A program made the position numbers and the translations under genes. From the NCBI GenBank assembly GCA_946886855.1, contig CAMPJJ010000015.1, forward strand, positions 10,021-74,020: a stretch of 64,000 nucleotides of DNA, written 5' to 3'. Source of the DNA: an uncultured Roseateles sp. (GTDB taxonomy: Bacteria > Pseudomonadota > Gammaproteobacteria > Burkholderiales > Burkholderiaceae). Positions within the stretch are counted from its first letter, which is position 1. Each line of letters opens with the position of its first letter. Below are positions 18,758-28,286 of this stretch, one piece after another. The notes below the pieces were generated by a model. It was not told the origin of the DNA. It worked only from the letters and a program-made list of their open reading frames with translations, and made no database searches.

Positions 18758-19642
18758 GTGTCTGAACCTCAGCCTAGTCGGCCCGCCAAACACGGCGGGC
18801 GTGGCAATGAACAACGCGGCCTGCTCGAACGCGTCCTCGAATTCCTGCACCCCGGGCCCGATTCGACCAGCGAGCTGATCGAGAACTTCGCCGAAGCGGA
18901 GGAGCGCGACCTGATCGCGCCCGAATCGCGCCAGATGCTCGAGGGCGTCCTGCGGATGGCCGAACTCAGCGCCGGCGACGTGATGGTCGCCGCGCCGCGG
19001 ATGGACCTGCTGGACATCCAGTGGGCGCCCGATGATCTGCTGGCCAACGTCATCGACACGGGACACTCGCGTTTCCCGGTCTACGACGGCCAGCGCGACA
19101 ACATCATCGGCATCCTGCTCGCCAAGGACCTGCTCAAGCTCCAGCGCGCACCGGAACTGAACCTGCGCGCCCTGCTGCGCCCGGCAGTTTTCGTGCCCGA
19201 GAGCAAGGGCCTGAATGAATTGCTGCGCGATTTCCGCTCCAACCGCAATCACCTGGCCATCGTCATCGACGAATTCGGCAACACGGCGGGCCTGATCACC
19301 ATCGAGGACGTGCTCGAGGAGATCGTGGGCGAGATCGAGGATGAATTCGACGTCGGCGACGGCGACGCCGGCATCTACACGCTGGCCGACGGCAGCTACC
19401 GCGTCGCCGGCGACGCCGACGTGGCGGCGGTCAACGAGTCCTTCGGGCTGTCGCTGTCGGTGGCCGACTTCGACACCATCGGCGGCCTGGTCGCGCACGA
19501 GCACGGCCGCGTGCCGCGCCGCGGCGAGACCGTCGAGGTGGCCGGCCTGCGCTTCTCGGTGATGATCAACCGCGGCGGCGCCGTGCGCTGGTTCAAGGTG
19601 ACCCGCGCGCCGGCCTCCGAGGCCGACGACCACAGCGGCTGA
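18758..19642 (+). CDS. CBS-domain transporter-associated protein, CorC/HlyC type
   Basis: About 294 residues from the GTG at 18758. It has an N-terminal helix (LLERVLEFLHPGPDS), two CBS domains (VMVAAPRMDLLDI and VIDEFGNTAGLITIEDVLEE) and a C-terminal CorC_HlyC domain (FDTIGGLVAHEHGRVPRRGE). Members are linked to magnesium/cobalt efflux but this is weakly defined. An ATG at 18704 is in frame. I prefer the GTG because codons between the two are A/T-ending, unlike this genome, and family members start near this Ser-Glu-Pro. The stop overlaps lnt by one base (TGATG). Confidence 0.87.
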   Translation: MSEPQPSRPAKHGGRGNEQRGLLERVLEFLHPGPDSTSELIENFAEAEERDLIAPESRQMLEGVLRMAELSAGDVMVAAPRMDLLDIQWAPDDLLANVIDTGHSRFPVYDGQRDNIIGILLAKDLLKLQRAPELNLRALLRPAVFVPESKGLNELLRDFRSNRNHLAIVIDEFGNTAGLITIEDVLEEIVGEIEDEFDVGDGDAGIYTLADGSYRVAGDADVAAVNESFGLSLSVADFDTIGGLVAHEHGRVPRRGETVEVAGLRFSVMINRGGAVRWFKVTRAPASEADDHSG

Positions 19643-21171
19643 TGCGCCGCGGCGTGACGCTCGCCGGGTCCGACCGGTCCGGTGGTCCGGGGCGGGCCTG
19701 GCTGGGGCATCCGGCGCTGGCGCTCGTCGCCGGCGTCCTGCACACGGCCTCGTTCTCGCCCAGTCCCGCCTGGTGGCTGCAGCCGCTGGCGCTCGCCTGG
19801 CTGATCTGGGCCTGCGACGGCCAGCGGCCGCGCCGCGCCGCGCTCACCGGCGCGTTGTTCGGCGTCGGCTGGCTGGCCTCCGGGCTGTGGTGGCTCTACA
19901 TCAGCATGCACGACTTCGGGCACCTGCCCGCGGCCGTCTCCGCGCTTGCGGTGCTGGCGCTGGCGCTGTTCCTGTCGATCTATTACGCCGCCGGCATGGG
20001 CCTGGCGGCACGCTGGTCCGCCGGTGCCGCGCCGTGGCGGCGTGCGTCGGCCTTCGCCGGCCTGTGGCTGGGGGCGGAACTCGTCCGCGCCACCTTCCTC
20101 ACCGGCTTCCCGTGGATCGCCAGCGGTTATGCGCATGCGCAGGGTCCGCTGGCCGCGTTCGCGCCCTATGTCGGCGTCTACGGCATCACCGCGCTGGCCG
20201 CGCTCGTGGCGGCGGCCCTGGCGCTGCGTCGCTGGGCGCTGCTGGCGGCGCTCGTCGCCGGCATCGGCGCGGGGCAGTTCCTGCCGCAGGACTTCACGCG
20301 CTCCACCGGCTCGCTGGCGGTCTCGCTGGTGCAGCCCAACATCCCGCAGGACCAGAAGTTCGATCGCGAGCGCTTCGACCAGAACCTGGACCAGCTGATC
20401 GCGTTGATCCAGTCCGCGCGGGGTCAGGTCGTGATCACGCCGGAGTCGGTGCTGCCGGTGCCGCTGGCCTTCCTCGACGACGCGCACGTCGAGCGCCTTC
20501 GCCGCGACGCCGAGTCGCGGCCGCTGCTGCTCGGCACCTTCCTGGGCAACTCGACGGACGGCTTCGTCAACTCGCTGGTGGGCATCGGCTTCGCGCAGCG
20601 CTACGACTACGGCAAGCGCCACCTGCTGCCCTTCGGCGAGTTCATCCCGCCGGGCTTCCACTGGTTCGTCAAGGCGATGGACATCCCGCTGGACGACCAG
20701 GCCAGCGGCACGCACGAGCGCGCGCTGCCCTTCGCGGGGCAGCGGCTGCGGCCGCTGATCTGCTACGAGGACCTGTTCGGCGAGGACGTCGTCGCCAGCG
20801 CGCTCGACAGCGGCGAGCCGGCCGCGACGGTGTTCGTCAACGTCAGCAACCTGGCGTGGTTCGGGCCGCGCATGGTGCAGGACCAGCACCTGCAGTTCTC
20901 GCAGATGCGGGCGCTGGAGTTCCAGCGGCCCATCGTGCGCGCCACCAACACCGGCGCCACCGCGCACGTCGACCACCGCGGCCGCGTGCTGGCGCGGCTG
21001 CCGGCGGAGCAGGCGGGCGTGCTGGAAGTGAGCGTCGACGGCCGCAGCGGCGCGACGCCGTATGCGCGCTGGCTGGCGATGCTCGGGCTGTGGCCCCTGT
21101 GGGCGCTGGCGGCGCTCGGCGTGCTGCCCGTGCTGGCGCGCCGTCGTGCCGATCCGGCGCGCTTCGCCTGA
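19642..21171 (+). CDS. lnt: Apolipoprotein N-acyltransferase
   Basis: 509 residues. Inner-membrane enzyme that adds the third acyl chain to lipoproteins. N-terminal multi-helix membrane part, then a periplasmic nitrilase-like domain. The triad is visible: Glu in TPES (about residue 268), Lys in GKRHLLPFGEF (about 325) and Cys in LICYED (about 374), followed by NVSNLAWFG. A last membrane helix ends the protein. It overlaps corC by one base; a corC-lnt pairing is widespread in proteobacteria. Confidence 0.95.
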   Translation: MRRGVTLAGSDRSGGPGRAWLGHPALALVAGVLHTASFSPSPAWWLQPLALAWLIWACDGQRPRRAALTGALFGVGWLASGLWWLYISMHDFGHLPAAVSALAVLALALFLSIYYAAGMGLAARWSAGAAPWRRASAFAGLWLGAELVRATFLTGFPWIASGYAHAQGPLAAFAPYVGVYGITALAALVAAALALRRWALLAALVAGIGAGQFLPQDFTRSTGSLAVSLVQPNIPQDQKFDRERFDQNLDQLIALIQSARGQVVITPESVLPVPLAFLDDAHVERLRRDAESRPLLLGTFLGNSTDGFVNSLVGIGFAQRYDYGKRHLLPFGEFIPPGFHWFVKAMDIPLDDQASGTHERALPFAGQRLRPLICYEDLFGEDVVASALDSGEPAATVFVNVSNLAWFGPRMVQDQHLQFSQMRALEFQRPIVRATNTGATAHVDHRGRVLARLPAEQAGVLEVSVDGRSGATPYARWLAMLGLWPLWALAALGVLPVLARRRADPARFA

Positions 21172-21268
21172 CCGGGCGCGACCTCGCGACGCGACGCCGC
21201 TGCGCGGCACGAGGCGCACATAGAATCGGTCGGTTTTCTCCAACGCCCGCCGACGGCCCGACGTCCCC

Positions 21269-22255
21269 ATGCTGACTTTCCAGCAACTGATCCTCCGCCT
21301 GCAGGAATACTGGTCCCAGCAAGGCTGTGCCCTGCTGCAGCCCTACGACATGGAAGTCGGCGCCGGCACCAGCCACACCGCCACCTTCCTGCGCGCGCTC
21401 GGTCCCGAGCCCTGGAAGGCCGCCTACGTCCAGCCCAGCCGCCGTCCCAAGGACGGCCGCTACGGCGAGAACCCGAACCGCCTGCAGCACTATTACCAGT
21501 TCCAGGTCGTGCTCAAGCCCGCGCCGGCCAACATCCTCGAGCTCTACCTCGGCTCGCTGGAGGCGCTGGGCTTCGACCTGAAGAAGAACGACGTCCGCTT
21601 CGTCGAGGACGACTGGGAGAACCCGACGCTCGGCTGCTGGGGCCTGGGCTGGGAGGTCTGGCTCAACGGCATGGAGGTGACGCAGTTCACCTACTTCCAG
21701 CAGGTCGGCGGCATCGACTGCAAGCCGATCACCGGCGAGATCACCTACGGCCTCGAGCGCCTGGCGATGTACCTGCAGGGCAAGGAGTCCGTGTACGACC
21801 TGGTCTACACCGACGGGCTCACCTACGGCGACGTGTTCCACCAGAACGAGGTCGAGCAGTCGACCTACAACTTCGAGCACAGCGACGTCGACTTCCTGCT
21901 GAACGCCTTCGGTGCCTACGAGCGCAAGTCCAAGGACCTGATGGACGCGCACCTGGCGCTGCCCGCCTACGAGCAGCTGCTCAAGGCCGGCCACACCTTC
22001 AACCTGCTGGACGCGCGCGGCGCGATCAGCGTGACCGAGCGCGCCGCCTACATCGGCCGCATCCGCAACCTCGCGCGCGCCGTGGCGCAGAGCTATCTGG
22101 AGAGCCGCGCGCGGCTCGCCTTCCCGATGGCGCCCAAGGACTGGGCCGACGAGGTGATCGCGCAGATCGAGAAGAAGAGCGCCGAGGCGGCCGCCAAGGC
22201 CGACAAGGCCGCCGACAAGTCGGACAAGTCTTCCGACAAGAAGACCGCCGCCTGA
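21269..22255 (+). CDS. glyQ: Glycyl-tRNA synthetase alpha subunit
   Basis: 328 residues. Catalytic class II subunit of the alpha2-beta2 glycyl-tRNA synthetase. N-terminal [19 protein letters not shown] and [17 protein letters not shown] are characteristic. The protein ends in a Lys/Ala/Asp-rich tail of about 30 residues beyond the usual family end. glyS follows after 17 bases. Confidence 0.97.
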   Translation: MLTFQQLILRLQEYWSQQGCALLQPYDMEVGAGTSHTATFLRALGPEPWKAAYVQPSRRPKDGRYGENPNRLQHYYQFQVVLKPAPANILELYLGSLEALGFDLKKNDVRFVEDDWENPTLGCWGLGWEVWLNGMEVTQFTYFQQVGGIDCKPITGEITYGLERLAMYLQGKESVYDLVYTDGLTYGDVFHQNEVEQSTYNFEHSDVDFLLNAFGAYERKSKDLMDAHLALPAYEQLLKAGHTFNLLDARGAISVTERAAYIGRIRNLARAVAQSYLESRARLAFPMAPKDWADEVIAQIEKKSAEAAAKADKAADKSDKSSDKKTAA

Positions 22256-22272
22256 CGACGAGGACCCCCCGC

Positions 22273-24414
22273 ATGACCACGAAGAATCTGCTCGTCGAAC
22301 TGTTTGTCGAGGAACTGCCGCCCAAGGCCTTGAAGAAGCTGGGCGAGGCGTTCTCGACGGCGCTGGCCGACTCGTTGAAGACGCAGGGCCTGGCGGATGC
22401 CGGCGCCGCGGTGACCGCTTTCGCCACGCCGCGCCGGCTGGCCGTGCACCTGACCGGTGTCGGCGCCAAGGCCGCCGACCGCGCCGTGCAGCAGAAGCTG
22501 ATGCCGGTCGCGGTGGCGCTGGACGCGTCGGGCAACGCGACGCCTGCGCTGCTGAAGAAGCTGTCCTCGGTCGGTGCGGACGCGTCGGTCGTGCCCAGCC
22601 TGAAGCGCGCGCCGGACGGCAAGGCCGAGGCGCTGTTCCTGGACACCGTCGTCGCCGGCGTCACGCTGAAGGACGGCCTGCAGAAGGCGCTGGACGAGGC
22701 GCTCGCCAAGCTGCCGATCCCCAAGGTCATGACCTATCAACTGGCCGACGGCTGGAGCGACGTCAAGTTCGTCCGCCCGGCCCACGGCCTGATCGCGCTG
22801 CATGGCGACGAGCTGGTGGAGGTCGCCGCGCTGGGCCTGAAATCCGGCCGCACGACGCGCGGCCACCGCTTCGAGACCCAGGTCGCCGAGATCTCGATCA
22901 AGAGCGCCGACACCTACGAGCAGCAGCTGCGCGAGGAAGGCCGCGTGATCGCGTCCTTCGAGCAGCGCCGCAACGACATCGTGCGCCAGCTGCAGGCGCA
23001 GGCCGAGCCGCTGGGCCTGACGCCCATCGACGCGCCCGAGCTGCTGGACGAAGTGACCGCGCTGGTCGAGCTGCCCAACGTGCTCTCGTGCCAGTTCGAG
23101 CCCGAGTTCCTGGCCGTGCCGCAGGAGTGCCTCATCCTGACGATGAAGGCCAACCAGAAGTACTTCCCGCTGCTGGACAGCCATGGCAAGCTGACGCACC
23201 GCTTCCTGGTCGTCAGCAACGTGCATCCGGACGACGCCTCCAAGGTCGTCGAGGGCAACGAGCGCGTCGTGCGCCCGCGCCTGGCCGACGCGAAGTTCTT
23301 CTTCGACCAGGACCGCAAGAAGACGCTGGCCTCGCGCGTCGAGGGCCTGGGCAAGGTCGTGTACCACGGCAAGCTCGGCAGCCAGGGCGACCGGGCCGAG
23401 CGCGTCCGCGCGATCGCGCATGCCATCGTCAACCAGCTGCGCATGGCCCAGCACCCGTACACGGCGGAGGCCAAGGACGAGTTCGACATGCTCGACAGCA
23501 AGGTCAAGGAAGCCGCGCTGCTGGCCAAGACCGACCTGCTGACCGACATGGTCGGCGAGTTCCCCGAGCTGCAGGGCATCATGGGCGGCTACTACGCGCG
23601 CCATGAAGGCCTGCGCGACGGCGTCGCCAAGGCCATCGAGGACCACTACAAGCCGCGCTTCGCCGGCGATGCGCTGCCGCGCAACCACACCGGCACCGTC
23701 GTCGCGCTGGCCGACAAGCTGGAGACGCTGGTCGGCCTGTTCGGCATCGGCCAGCTGCCCACCGGCGACAAGGACCCGTTCGCGCTGCGCCGCCATGCGC
23801 TGGGCGTGATCCGCATCCTGGTCGAGAACCACATGCACCTGTCGCTGCCGGAGCTGATCGAGGGCGCGCTGCCCGCGTTCGGCGAGCTGATCCAGGACCC
23901 GAGCGCGCCGCTGCTGGGCTTCTTCGCCGACCGCCTGGCGGTCAGCCTGCGCGACCAGGGCTACAGCGCGCAGGAAGTCGACGCGGTGCTGGCGCTGAAC
24001 CCGGCCCGCCTGGGCGACGTGCCCAAGCGCCTGGGCGCGGTGCGCGCCTTCGCGGCGCTGCCGGAATCGGCCTCGCTGGCCGCCGCCAACAAGCGCGTGG
24101 GCAACATCCTCAAGAAGGTCGAGGGCGAGCTGCCGACGGAAGTGAAGCCCGCGCTGCTGACCGAAGCCGCCGAGCAGGCGCTCGCCGACGCGCTGGCCGG
24201 CGTGAAGCCGCAGGCCGACGCGCTGTTCGAGCAGCACGACTACGCCGGGTCGTTGAAGGCCCTGGCCGCGCTGAAGGCGCCGGTCGACGCGTTCTTCGAC
24301 GACGTGATGGTCAACGCCGAGGATCCGGCCCTGCGCGCCAACCGCCAGGCGCTGCTCAAGCAGCTGCACGAGGCGATGAACCGCGTGGCCGACCTGTCGC
24401 GCCTGGCCGTCTGA
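22273..24414 (+). CDS. glyS: Glycyl-tRNA synthetase beta subunit
   Basis: 713 residues, normal for the family. N-terminal LLVELFVEELPPKALKKL, the FATPRRLAVHL segment, and the HD-like and anticodon-binding regions toward the C-terminus (DDVMVNAEDPALRANRQALL) are recognisable. Works with glyQ, 17 bases upstream. The downstream gmhB-like gene is 64 bases away on the same strand. Confidence 0.97.
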   Translation: MTTKNLLVELFVEELPPKALKKLGEAFSTALADSLKTQGLADAGAAVTAFATPRRLAVHLTGVGAKAADRAVQQKLMPVAVALDASGNATPALLKKLSSVGADASVVPSLKRAPDGKAEALFLDTVVAGVTLKDGLQKALDEALAKLPIPKVMTYQLADGWSDVKFVRPAHGLIALHGDELVEVAALGLKSGRTTRGHRFETQVAEISIKSADTYEQQLREEGRVIASFEQRRNDIVRQLQAQAEPLGLTPIDAPELLDEVTALVELPNVLSCQFEPEFLAVPQECLILTMKANQKYFPLLDSHGKLTHRFLVVSNVHPDDASKVVEGNERVVRPRLADAKFFFDQDRKKTLASRVEGLGKVVYHGKLGSQGDRAERVRAIAHAIVNQLRMAQHPYTAEAKDEFDMLDSKVKEAALLAKTDLLTDMVGEFPELQGIMGGYYARHEGLRDGVAKAIEDHYKPRFAGDALPRNHTGTVVALADKLETLVGLFGIGQLPTGDKDPFALRRHALGVIRILVENHMHLSLPELIEGALPAFGELIQDPSAPLLGFFADRLAVSLRDQGYSAQEVDAVLALNPARLGDVPKRLGAVRAFAALPESASLAAANKRVGNILKKVEGELPTEVKPALLTEAAEQALADALAGVKPQADALFEQHDYAGSLKALAALKAPVDAFFDDVMVNAEDPALRANRQALLKQLHEAMNRVADLSRLAV

Positions 24415-24478
24415 CGGCCGGCGGATCGTTCCCCGTCGTCGTCCCTCGTCGTCCAAGCGCCGTTCACTGGAGACCCCG

Positions 24479-25129
24479 ATGCCTAACCGGTCCGACCATC
24501 CGCACGGCATGAAGCTGGTGATCCTGGGCCGCGACGGCACGATCAACCGCTACCGCGACGACCACGTGAAGTCGCCCGAGGAGCTCGAGCCGCTGCCCGG
24601 CGCGCTCGAGGCCGTCGCGCGGCTCAACCACGCCGGCTGGCACACCGTCATGGCCACCAACCAGCCCGGCATCGGCCGCGGGCTGATCGACATGGCCTCG
24701 CTGAACGCGGTGCACCTGCGGCTCAACCAGCTGCTGGCGGAGAAGGGCGGCCGGCTCGACGCCGCGTTCTTCTGCCCGCATGCGCCGGAAGACAACTGCA
24801 ACTGCCGCAAGCCGCTGCCGGGCCTGATCGAACAGATCGGGGAACGCTTCGGCGTCGACCTCAAGAACGTCCACATGGTCGGCGCCAGCGTGCGCGACCT
24901 GCAGACCGCGCACAACGCCGGCTGCGTGCCGCACCTGGTGCGCGGCGACCGGCTCGCCGGCGTCGACGAGGCGCAGCTGCAGGAGCAGATCGCGCTCGTG
25001 CCCGGCTCTCGCGTGCACCAGGACCTGGCGGCCTTCGCCGAAACCCTCATCCACGCGGAACGCCGCGCCCGCGCACAGTCGCGGGGCGAATCCGCCGAAC
25101 CCGATACCGCTCCTGGAGACCTGGGCTGA
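24479..25129 (+). CDS. gmhB: GmhB-like HAD phosphatase with two catalytic Asp missing
   Basis: 216 residues. By homology D-glycero-beta-D-manno-heptose 1,7-bisphosphate 7-phosphatase, which serves LPS heptose synthesis. The order of motifs is preserved: VILGRDGTIN, TNQPGIGRGL, the zinc motif CPH...CNC, CRKPLPG and MVGASVRDL. Compared with E. coli GmhB, the nucleophile Asp in DRDGT is Gly (codon GGC) and the metal-binding Asp in VGD is Ala (codon GCC). Either this is an inactive or altered relative, or the lineage tolerates these changes. An internal Met (MKLV, residue 11) is an alternative start. It overlaps plsC by one base. Confidence 0.8.
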   Translation: MPNRSDHPHGMKLVILGRDGTINRYRDDHVKSPEELEPLPGALEAVARLNHAGWHTVMATNQPGIGRGLIDMASLNAVHLRLNQLLAEKGGRLDAAFFCPHAPEDNCNCRKPLPGLIEQIGERFGVDLKNVHMVGASVRDLQTAHNAGCVPHLVRGDRLAGVDEAQLQEQIALVPGSRVHQDLAAFAETLIHAERRARAQSRGESAEPDTAPGDLG

Positions 25130-25875
25130 TGCTCACTGCGCTGCGTTCCTTCCTCTTCGTCCTCTACCTCATCGTCACCGTCATCCCCTGGGGCAGCGCG
25201 GTGGTGCTGTGCTCGCTGTTCCTGAACAGCACCCAGCTGTACTGGATGTGCGCCAACTGGCTGCGCGTCGCGATCTGGGGGGCCAAGCTCATCTGCGGCG
25301 TGCACTGGCGCGTCCGCGGCATGGAGCACCTGCCCACCGACCCGAAGCAGTCGGTCATCCTGCTGTCCAAGCACCAGTCGACCTGGGAGACCTTCGCCTA
25401 CCCGATGCTGATGCCGCGGCCGCTGGCCTACGTCTTCAAGCGCGAGCTGATCTACATCCCGTTCTTCGGCTGGTCGATGGCGCGGCTGGACATGATCCAC
25501 ATCGATCGCAGCAAGCGCAGCGAGGCCTGGAACAAGGTGGCCGCGCAGGGCAAGCGGATCGCGGCGCTGGGCAACTGGATCATCATGTTCCCGGAAGGCA
25601 CGCGCGTGGCGCGCGGCAAGGCCGGCGACTACAAGACGGGCGGCTCGCGCCTGGCGGTCGAGACCGGCGTGCCGGTGGTGCCGATCGCGATGAACTCGGC
25701 GACCTGCTGGCCGCGCAAGAGCTTCCTGTTGAGACCCGGCACCATCGACGTCTCCATCGGCCCGATGATCCCCAGCACCGGTCGCGCGCCGGCCGAGCTG
25801 ATGAAGGAAGTGCAGGCCTGGATCGAGGCCGAGATGCGGGTGCTCGACCCCGCCGCCTATCCGGCCGGCACCTGA
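25129..25875 (+). CDS. plsC: 1-acyl-sn-glycerol-3-phosphate acyltransferase
   Basis: 248 residues. Second acylation in phospholipid synthesis, at the inner membrane. N-terminal hydrophobic helix (about 5-30). The catalytic block reads KHQSTWET, so the usual HX4D is HX4E, a form I recall from other betaproteobacterial PlsC proteins. The substrate block FPEGTR and a later GVPVVPIAMN are intact. It overlaps the gmhB-like gene (TGATG), so the two are translationally linked. Confidence 0.93.
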   Translation: MLTALRSFLFVLYLIVTVIPWGSAVVLCSLFLNSTQLYWMCANWLRVAIWGAKLICGVHWRVRGMEHLPTDPKQSVILLSKHQSTWETFAYPMLMPRPLAYVFKRELIYIPFFGWSMARLDMIHIDRSKRSEAWNKVAAQGKRIAALGNWIIMFPEGTRVARGKAGDYKTGGSRLAVETGVPVVPIAMNSATCWPRKSFLLRPGTIDVSIGPMIPSTGRAPAELMKEVQAWIEAEMRVLDPAAYPAGT

Positions 25876-25890
25876 TTACACTCGCAGTCC

Positions 25891-26814
25891 ATGCTGCCTT
25901 CCAAGCTGCGGGGACTGGGCGCGCTGCTGAACAGCTTCACGCAGCTGTCGCTGTTCGACACCGAGCCCCAGCCTCAGCCCGGTCCTCCGACGACGTCCCC
26001 GCTGCCCCCGCCGGAGCCGCTGGCGCCCATGCCGCGTTCCCGCGGCGATGGCGGCGCGTCCACGCGTCAGGTCTTGCTCCAGGGGCAGGCCATCCCCTTC
26101 GAGCTGAAGCGGGCGCGGCGCCGCAGCATCGGCTTCACCGTGAGCGAGGACGGCCTGCGCGTGTCGGCGCCCAAGTGGGTGCCGCTGGGCGACATCGACA
26201 AGGCGCTGCAGCAGAAGGGCGAGTGGATCCTGCGCAAGCTCGTCGAGCAGCGCGAACGCGCGCGGCGCACCCAGGCGGCGCGTGTCCACTGGGGTGACGG
26301 CTGCAGCCTGCCTTACCTGGGCGAGCCGCTGATCGTCGTGCTCGATCCGTCGCAGACGGGCGCGCGGCTCGACGAGGGCCAGACCGACCCGCAGCCGACG
26401 CTGGCCACGGTGCCGCGCCGCATGCTCTACCTCGGCCTGCCGCAGGACGCGACCCCCGACCAGATCCGCGACACGGTGCAGGCCTGGCTGCAGCGTCAGG
26501 CGCGACAGCGCTTCGAGCAGCGCTGCCGGCACTTCGCCGGGCCGCTCGGCGTCACGATGACGGGCTTGCGCCTGTCCTCCGCGCAGACGCGCTGGGGCAG
26601 CGCCAGCGCCGACGGCATGATCCGGCTCAACTGGCGGCTGATCCACTTCTCGCCGGCGCTGATCGACTACGTCGTCGCGCATGAACTCGCCCACCTCAAG
26701 GAGATGAACCACAGCCCGCGTTTCTGGGCCGTGGTGAAGTCCGTGTTCCCCGACTACGAGCTGGCGCGCGATCGGCTCAAGCAGGCGGTGCTGCCGCTGA
26801 TGGACGAGGCGTAG
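25891..26814 (+). CDS. YgjP-type (DUF45) metallopeptidase
   Basis: 307 residues. The N-terminal region of about 60 residues is Pro-rich and variable. From RRRSIGFTVSEDGLRVSAPK onward it is the YgjP/WLM-type domain. The zinc motif HELAHLKEMNH (about residue 268) gives HEXXH plus a third His. The signature TRWGSASADGMIRLNWRL precedes it. Cytoplasmic, biological substrate unknown. It is 15 bases after plsC on the same strand. Confidence 0.88.
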   Translation: MLPSKLRGLGALLNSFTQLSLFDTEPQPQPGPPTTSPLPPPEPLAPMPRSRGDGGASTRQVLLQGQAIPFELKRARRRSIGFTVSEDGLRVSAPKWVPLGDIDKALQQKGEWILRKLVEQRERARRTQAARVHWGDGCSLPYLGEPLIVVLDPSQTGARLDEGQTDPQPTLATVPRRMLYLGLPQDATPDQIRDTVQAWLQRQARQRFEQRCRHFAGPLGVTMTGLRLSSAQTRWGSASADGMIRLNWRLIHFSPALIDYVVAHELAHLKEMNHSPRFWAVVKSVFPDYELARDRLKQAVLPLMDEA

Positions 26815-26825
26815 GCGTCCGGCGC

Positions 26826-26927
26826 CGACCCTCACCCCCCCCTCTCCCGCAGTGCGGGAGAGGGGGCCACACCAACGCCCTCTGACTGCCTCTCCCGTAC
26901 TGCGGGCGGGGGCAGGGGTGAGGGTCG
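26826..26927. repeat. Nested palindromic intergenic element
   Basis: An outer perfect 13-base inverted repeat (CGACCCTCACCCC at 26826-26838; complement at 26915-26927) encloses a 13-base hairpin (CCCCCTCTCCCGC at 26838-26850; complement at 26854-26866). A second imperfect hairpin lies around 26888-26914. A related hairpin is at 36350-36374. It looks like a dispersed REP-type element and could also end transcription of the preceding gene. Confidence 0.7.
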
Positions 26928-27137
26928 GGTCAGTGGCAGAGCCTCTTGAAGAAGCGGGCTCCCCCTTCAGGGGGGCTTGTAGCTAATTTGGGTGTAGATA
27001 CACACTGGGGATTGCTGTCATCACTCGCATCTGAGTCAGAACTTCCTCCCGCGTTCCGCTCCCGGCGGCGCTCAGGGTGCCCCAGCCGACAGGCTGCGTC
27101 TGGTCCACCCGCGCTCAGAGCCGACAAGCTGATGCAC
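26928..27137. other. Intergenic stretch without a recognised gene
   Basis: About 210 bases of lower GC than the surroundings, including an AT-rich part around 26975-27030. A short CCCCC/GGGGG hairpin is at about 26961-26975. Short open frames here lack family similarity, codon bias and ribosome sites. It may be degenerate DNA from an old insertion, but no terminal repeats are visible. Confidence 0.4.
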
Positions 27138-27180
27138 AAAAAGGCGCAGCGCCGCCGTCCCGTGATCGGGGCGGCGGCGA
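27138..27180 (-). terminator. Terminator after the metallo-hydrolase gene
   Basis: A 13-base stem with one G-T pair (27150-27162 with 27168-27180) and a 5-base loop. On the minus strand it is followed by a short GC stretch and then five T (27142-27138). It lies about 30 bases past the stop of the gene at 27209-28276. Confidence 0.65.
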
Positions 27181-27208
27181 CTGTCTTTCTGGAGGGCGTT
27201 TTTTCGCT

Positions 27209-28276
27209 TCACGCCGAAAAACGGTGGATACCGTCCTCGTCCAGCGTGCGCCGCAACTGCCCGCCCAGCCACAGGCGGTTCAGGTGAGCGACGGCCTCGC
27301 CCATCGCGAACGTCGTCTGGTGCAGGTCCAGCGGCCGGCGGAACATCATCGGCAACAGCTCCGCCGCATGGCAGGGCTTGGCGGTGCAGGCTTCCAGCAC
27401 TTCCGCCAGCCGCTCGCGATGGTGCTCTTCCAACTGATCGATGCGCGCATGCAGACCGCGGAAGGGCTTGCCGTGCGCCGGCAGCACCAGGGTGTCGGCC
27501 GGCAGCGCGGTCAGCCGCGCGATCGAGTCCAGGTAGAGCTGCAGCGGGTCCGCTTCCGGCTCCACATCGAGGACGGAGATGTTGGTCGAGATCCGCGGCA
27601 GCATCATGTCGCCGGAGATCATCACGCCCCGCCCATCCGCTTGCGTCGGGCTGAACAGGCTGATGTGTTCGGGCGCATGGCCGTAGCCCACGAGGCACCG
27701 CCAGTCGTGATCGCCGATGCGCACCGTCATGCCGTCCATCAGCCGGCGGAACGCCGACGGGATCGCCGGCACCATGCTCGGGTAATAGCTTGCGCGACCG
27801 CGGATCTTGTCCAGCGCGGCGGGATCGCTCAGCCCGTGGCTGCCGAAGAAGGCGGCCGCCGCCTCGCCGCCCATGCCGACCGTCGACGAGGACGCGACCC
27901 GCGCCAGTTGGTAGTCGGTGGCGCTGATCCACAGCCGGCACTGCCAGCGTTCGGTCAGCCAGTGGCCCAGCCCCAGGTGGTCCGGATGGAAGTGCGTGAC
28001 GATCACGCGCAGCACCGGCAGGCCGTCCAGGCGCTCGGCGAAAACGCGTTCCCAGTTCGCCTTCGTGGTGTCGTTGTGGATCCCGCAGTCGACGATGGTC
28101 CAGCCGTCGCGCCCGTCCAGCGTGTCGCGCAGCAGCCAGAGGTTGATGTGGTCCAACGCGAAGGGCAGGCCCATCCGCACCCAGCGCACGCCGGGCAGCA
28201 GGTCCAGCGCTTCGCCGGGGCCTGGCAGCGTGTCGCCCAGGGGATAGGAGAGTTCCGATTCGCGAGGATTGGCCAT
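27209..28276 (-). CDS. MBL-fold metallo-hydrolase
   Basis: 355 residues. Metallo-beta-lactamase fold with the metal motif THFHPDH (about residue 93), a further His (GYGHAPEHIS) and SGDMML giving the bridging Asp, then LPAHGKPF. The C-terminal helical domain (IDQLEEHHRERLAEVL) resembles glyoxalase II-like hydrolases of the lactamase_B type with a C-terminal extension. Thioesters are a common substrate class; the real one is unknown. It is divergent from a LiuR-like MerR regulator with 45 bases between them and an operator-like palindrome, so it is probably that regulator's target. Confidence 0.88.
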   Translation of the reverse strand: MANPRESELSYPLGDTLPGPGEALDLLPGVRWVRMGLPFALDHINLWLLRDTLDGRDGWTIVDCGIHNDTTKANWERVFAERLDGLPVLRVIVTHFHPDHLGLGHWLTERWQCRLWISATDYQLARVASSSTVGMGGEAAAAFFGSHGLSDPAALDKIRGRASYYPSMVPAIPSAFRRLMDGMTVRIGDHDWRCLVGYGHAPEHISLFSPTQADGRGVMISGDMMLPRISTNISVLDVEPEADPLQLYLDSIARLTALPADTLVLPAHGKPFRGLHARIDQLEEHHRERLAEVLEACTAKPCHAAELLPMMFRRPLDLHQTTFAMGEAVAHLNRLWLGGQLRRTLDEDGIHRFSA

Positions 28277-28286
28277 GGCTTTAGAC

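Noticed and set aside
22093..24546. Minus-strand frame opposite glyS
   Set aside because: Antisense shadow. glyS has full family similarity.
26930..27139. Short minus-strand frame in the intergenic stretch
   Set aside because: No motif, codon bias or ribosome site; likely chance.
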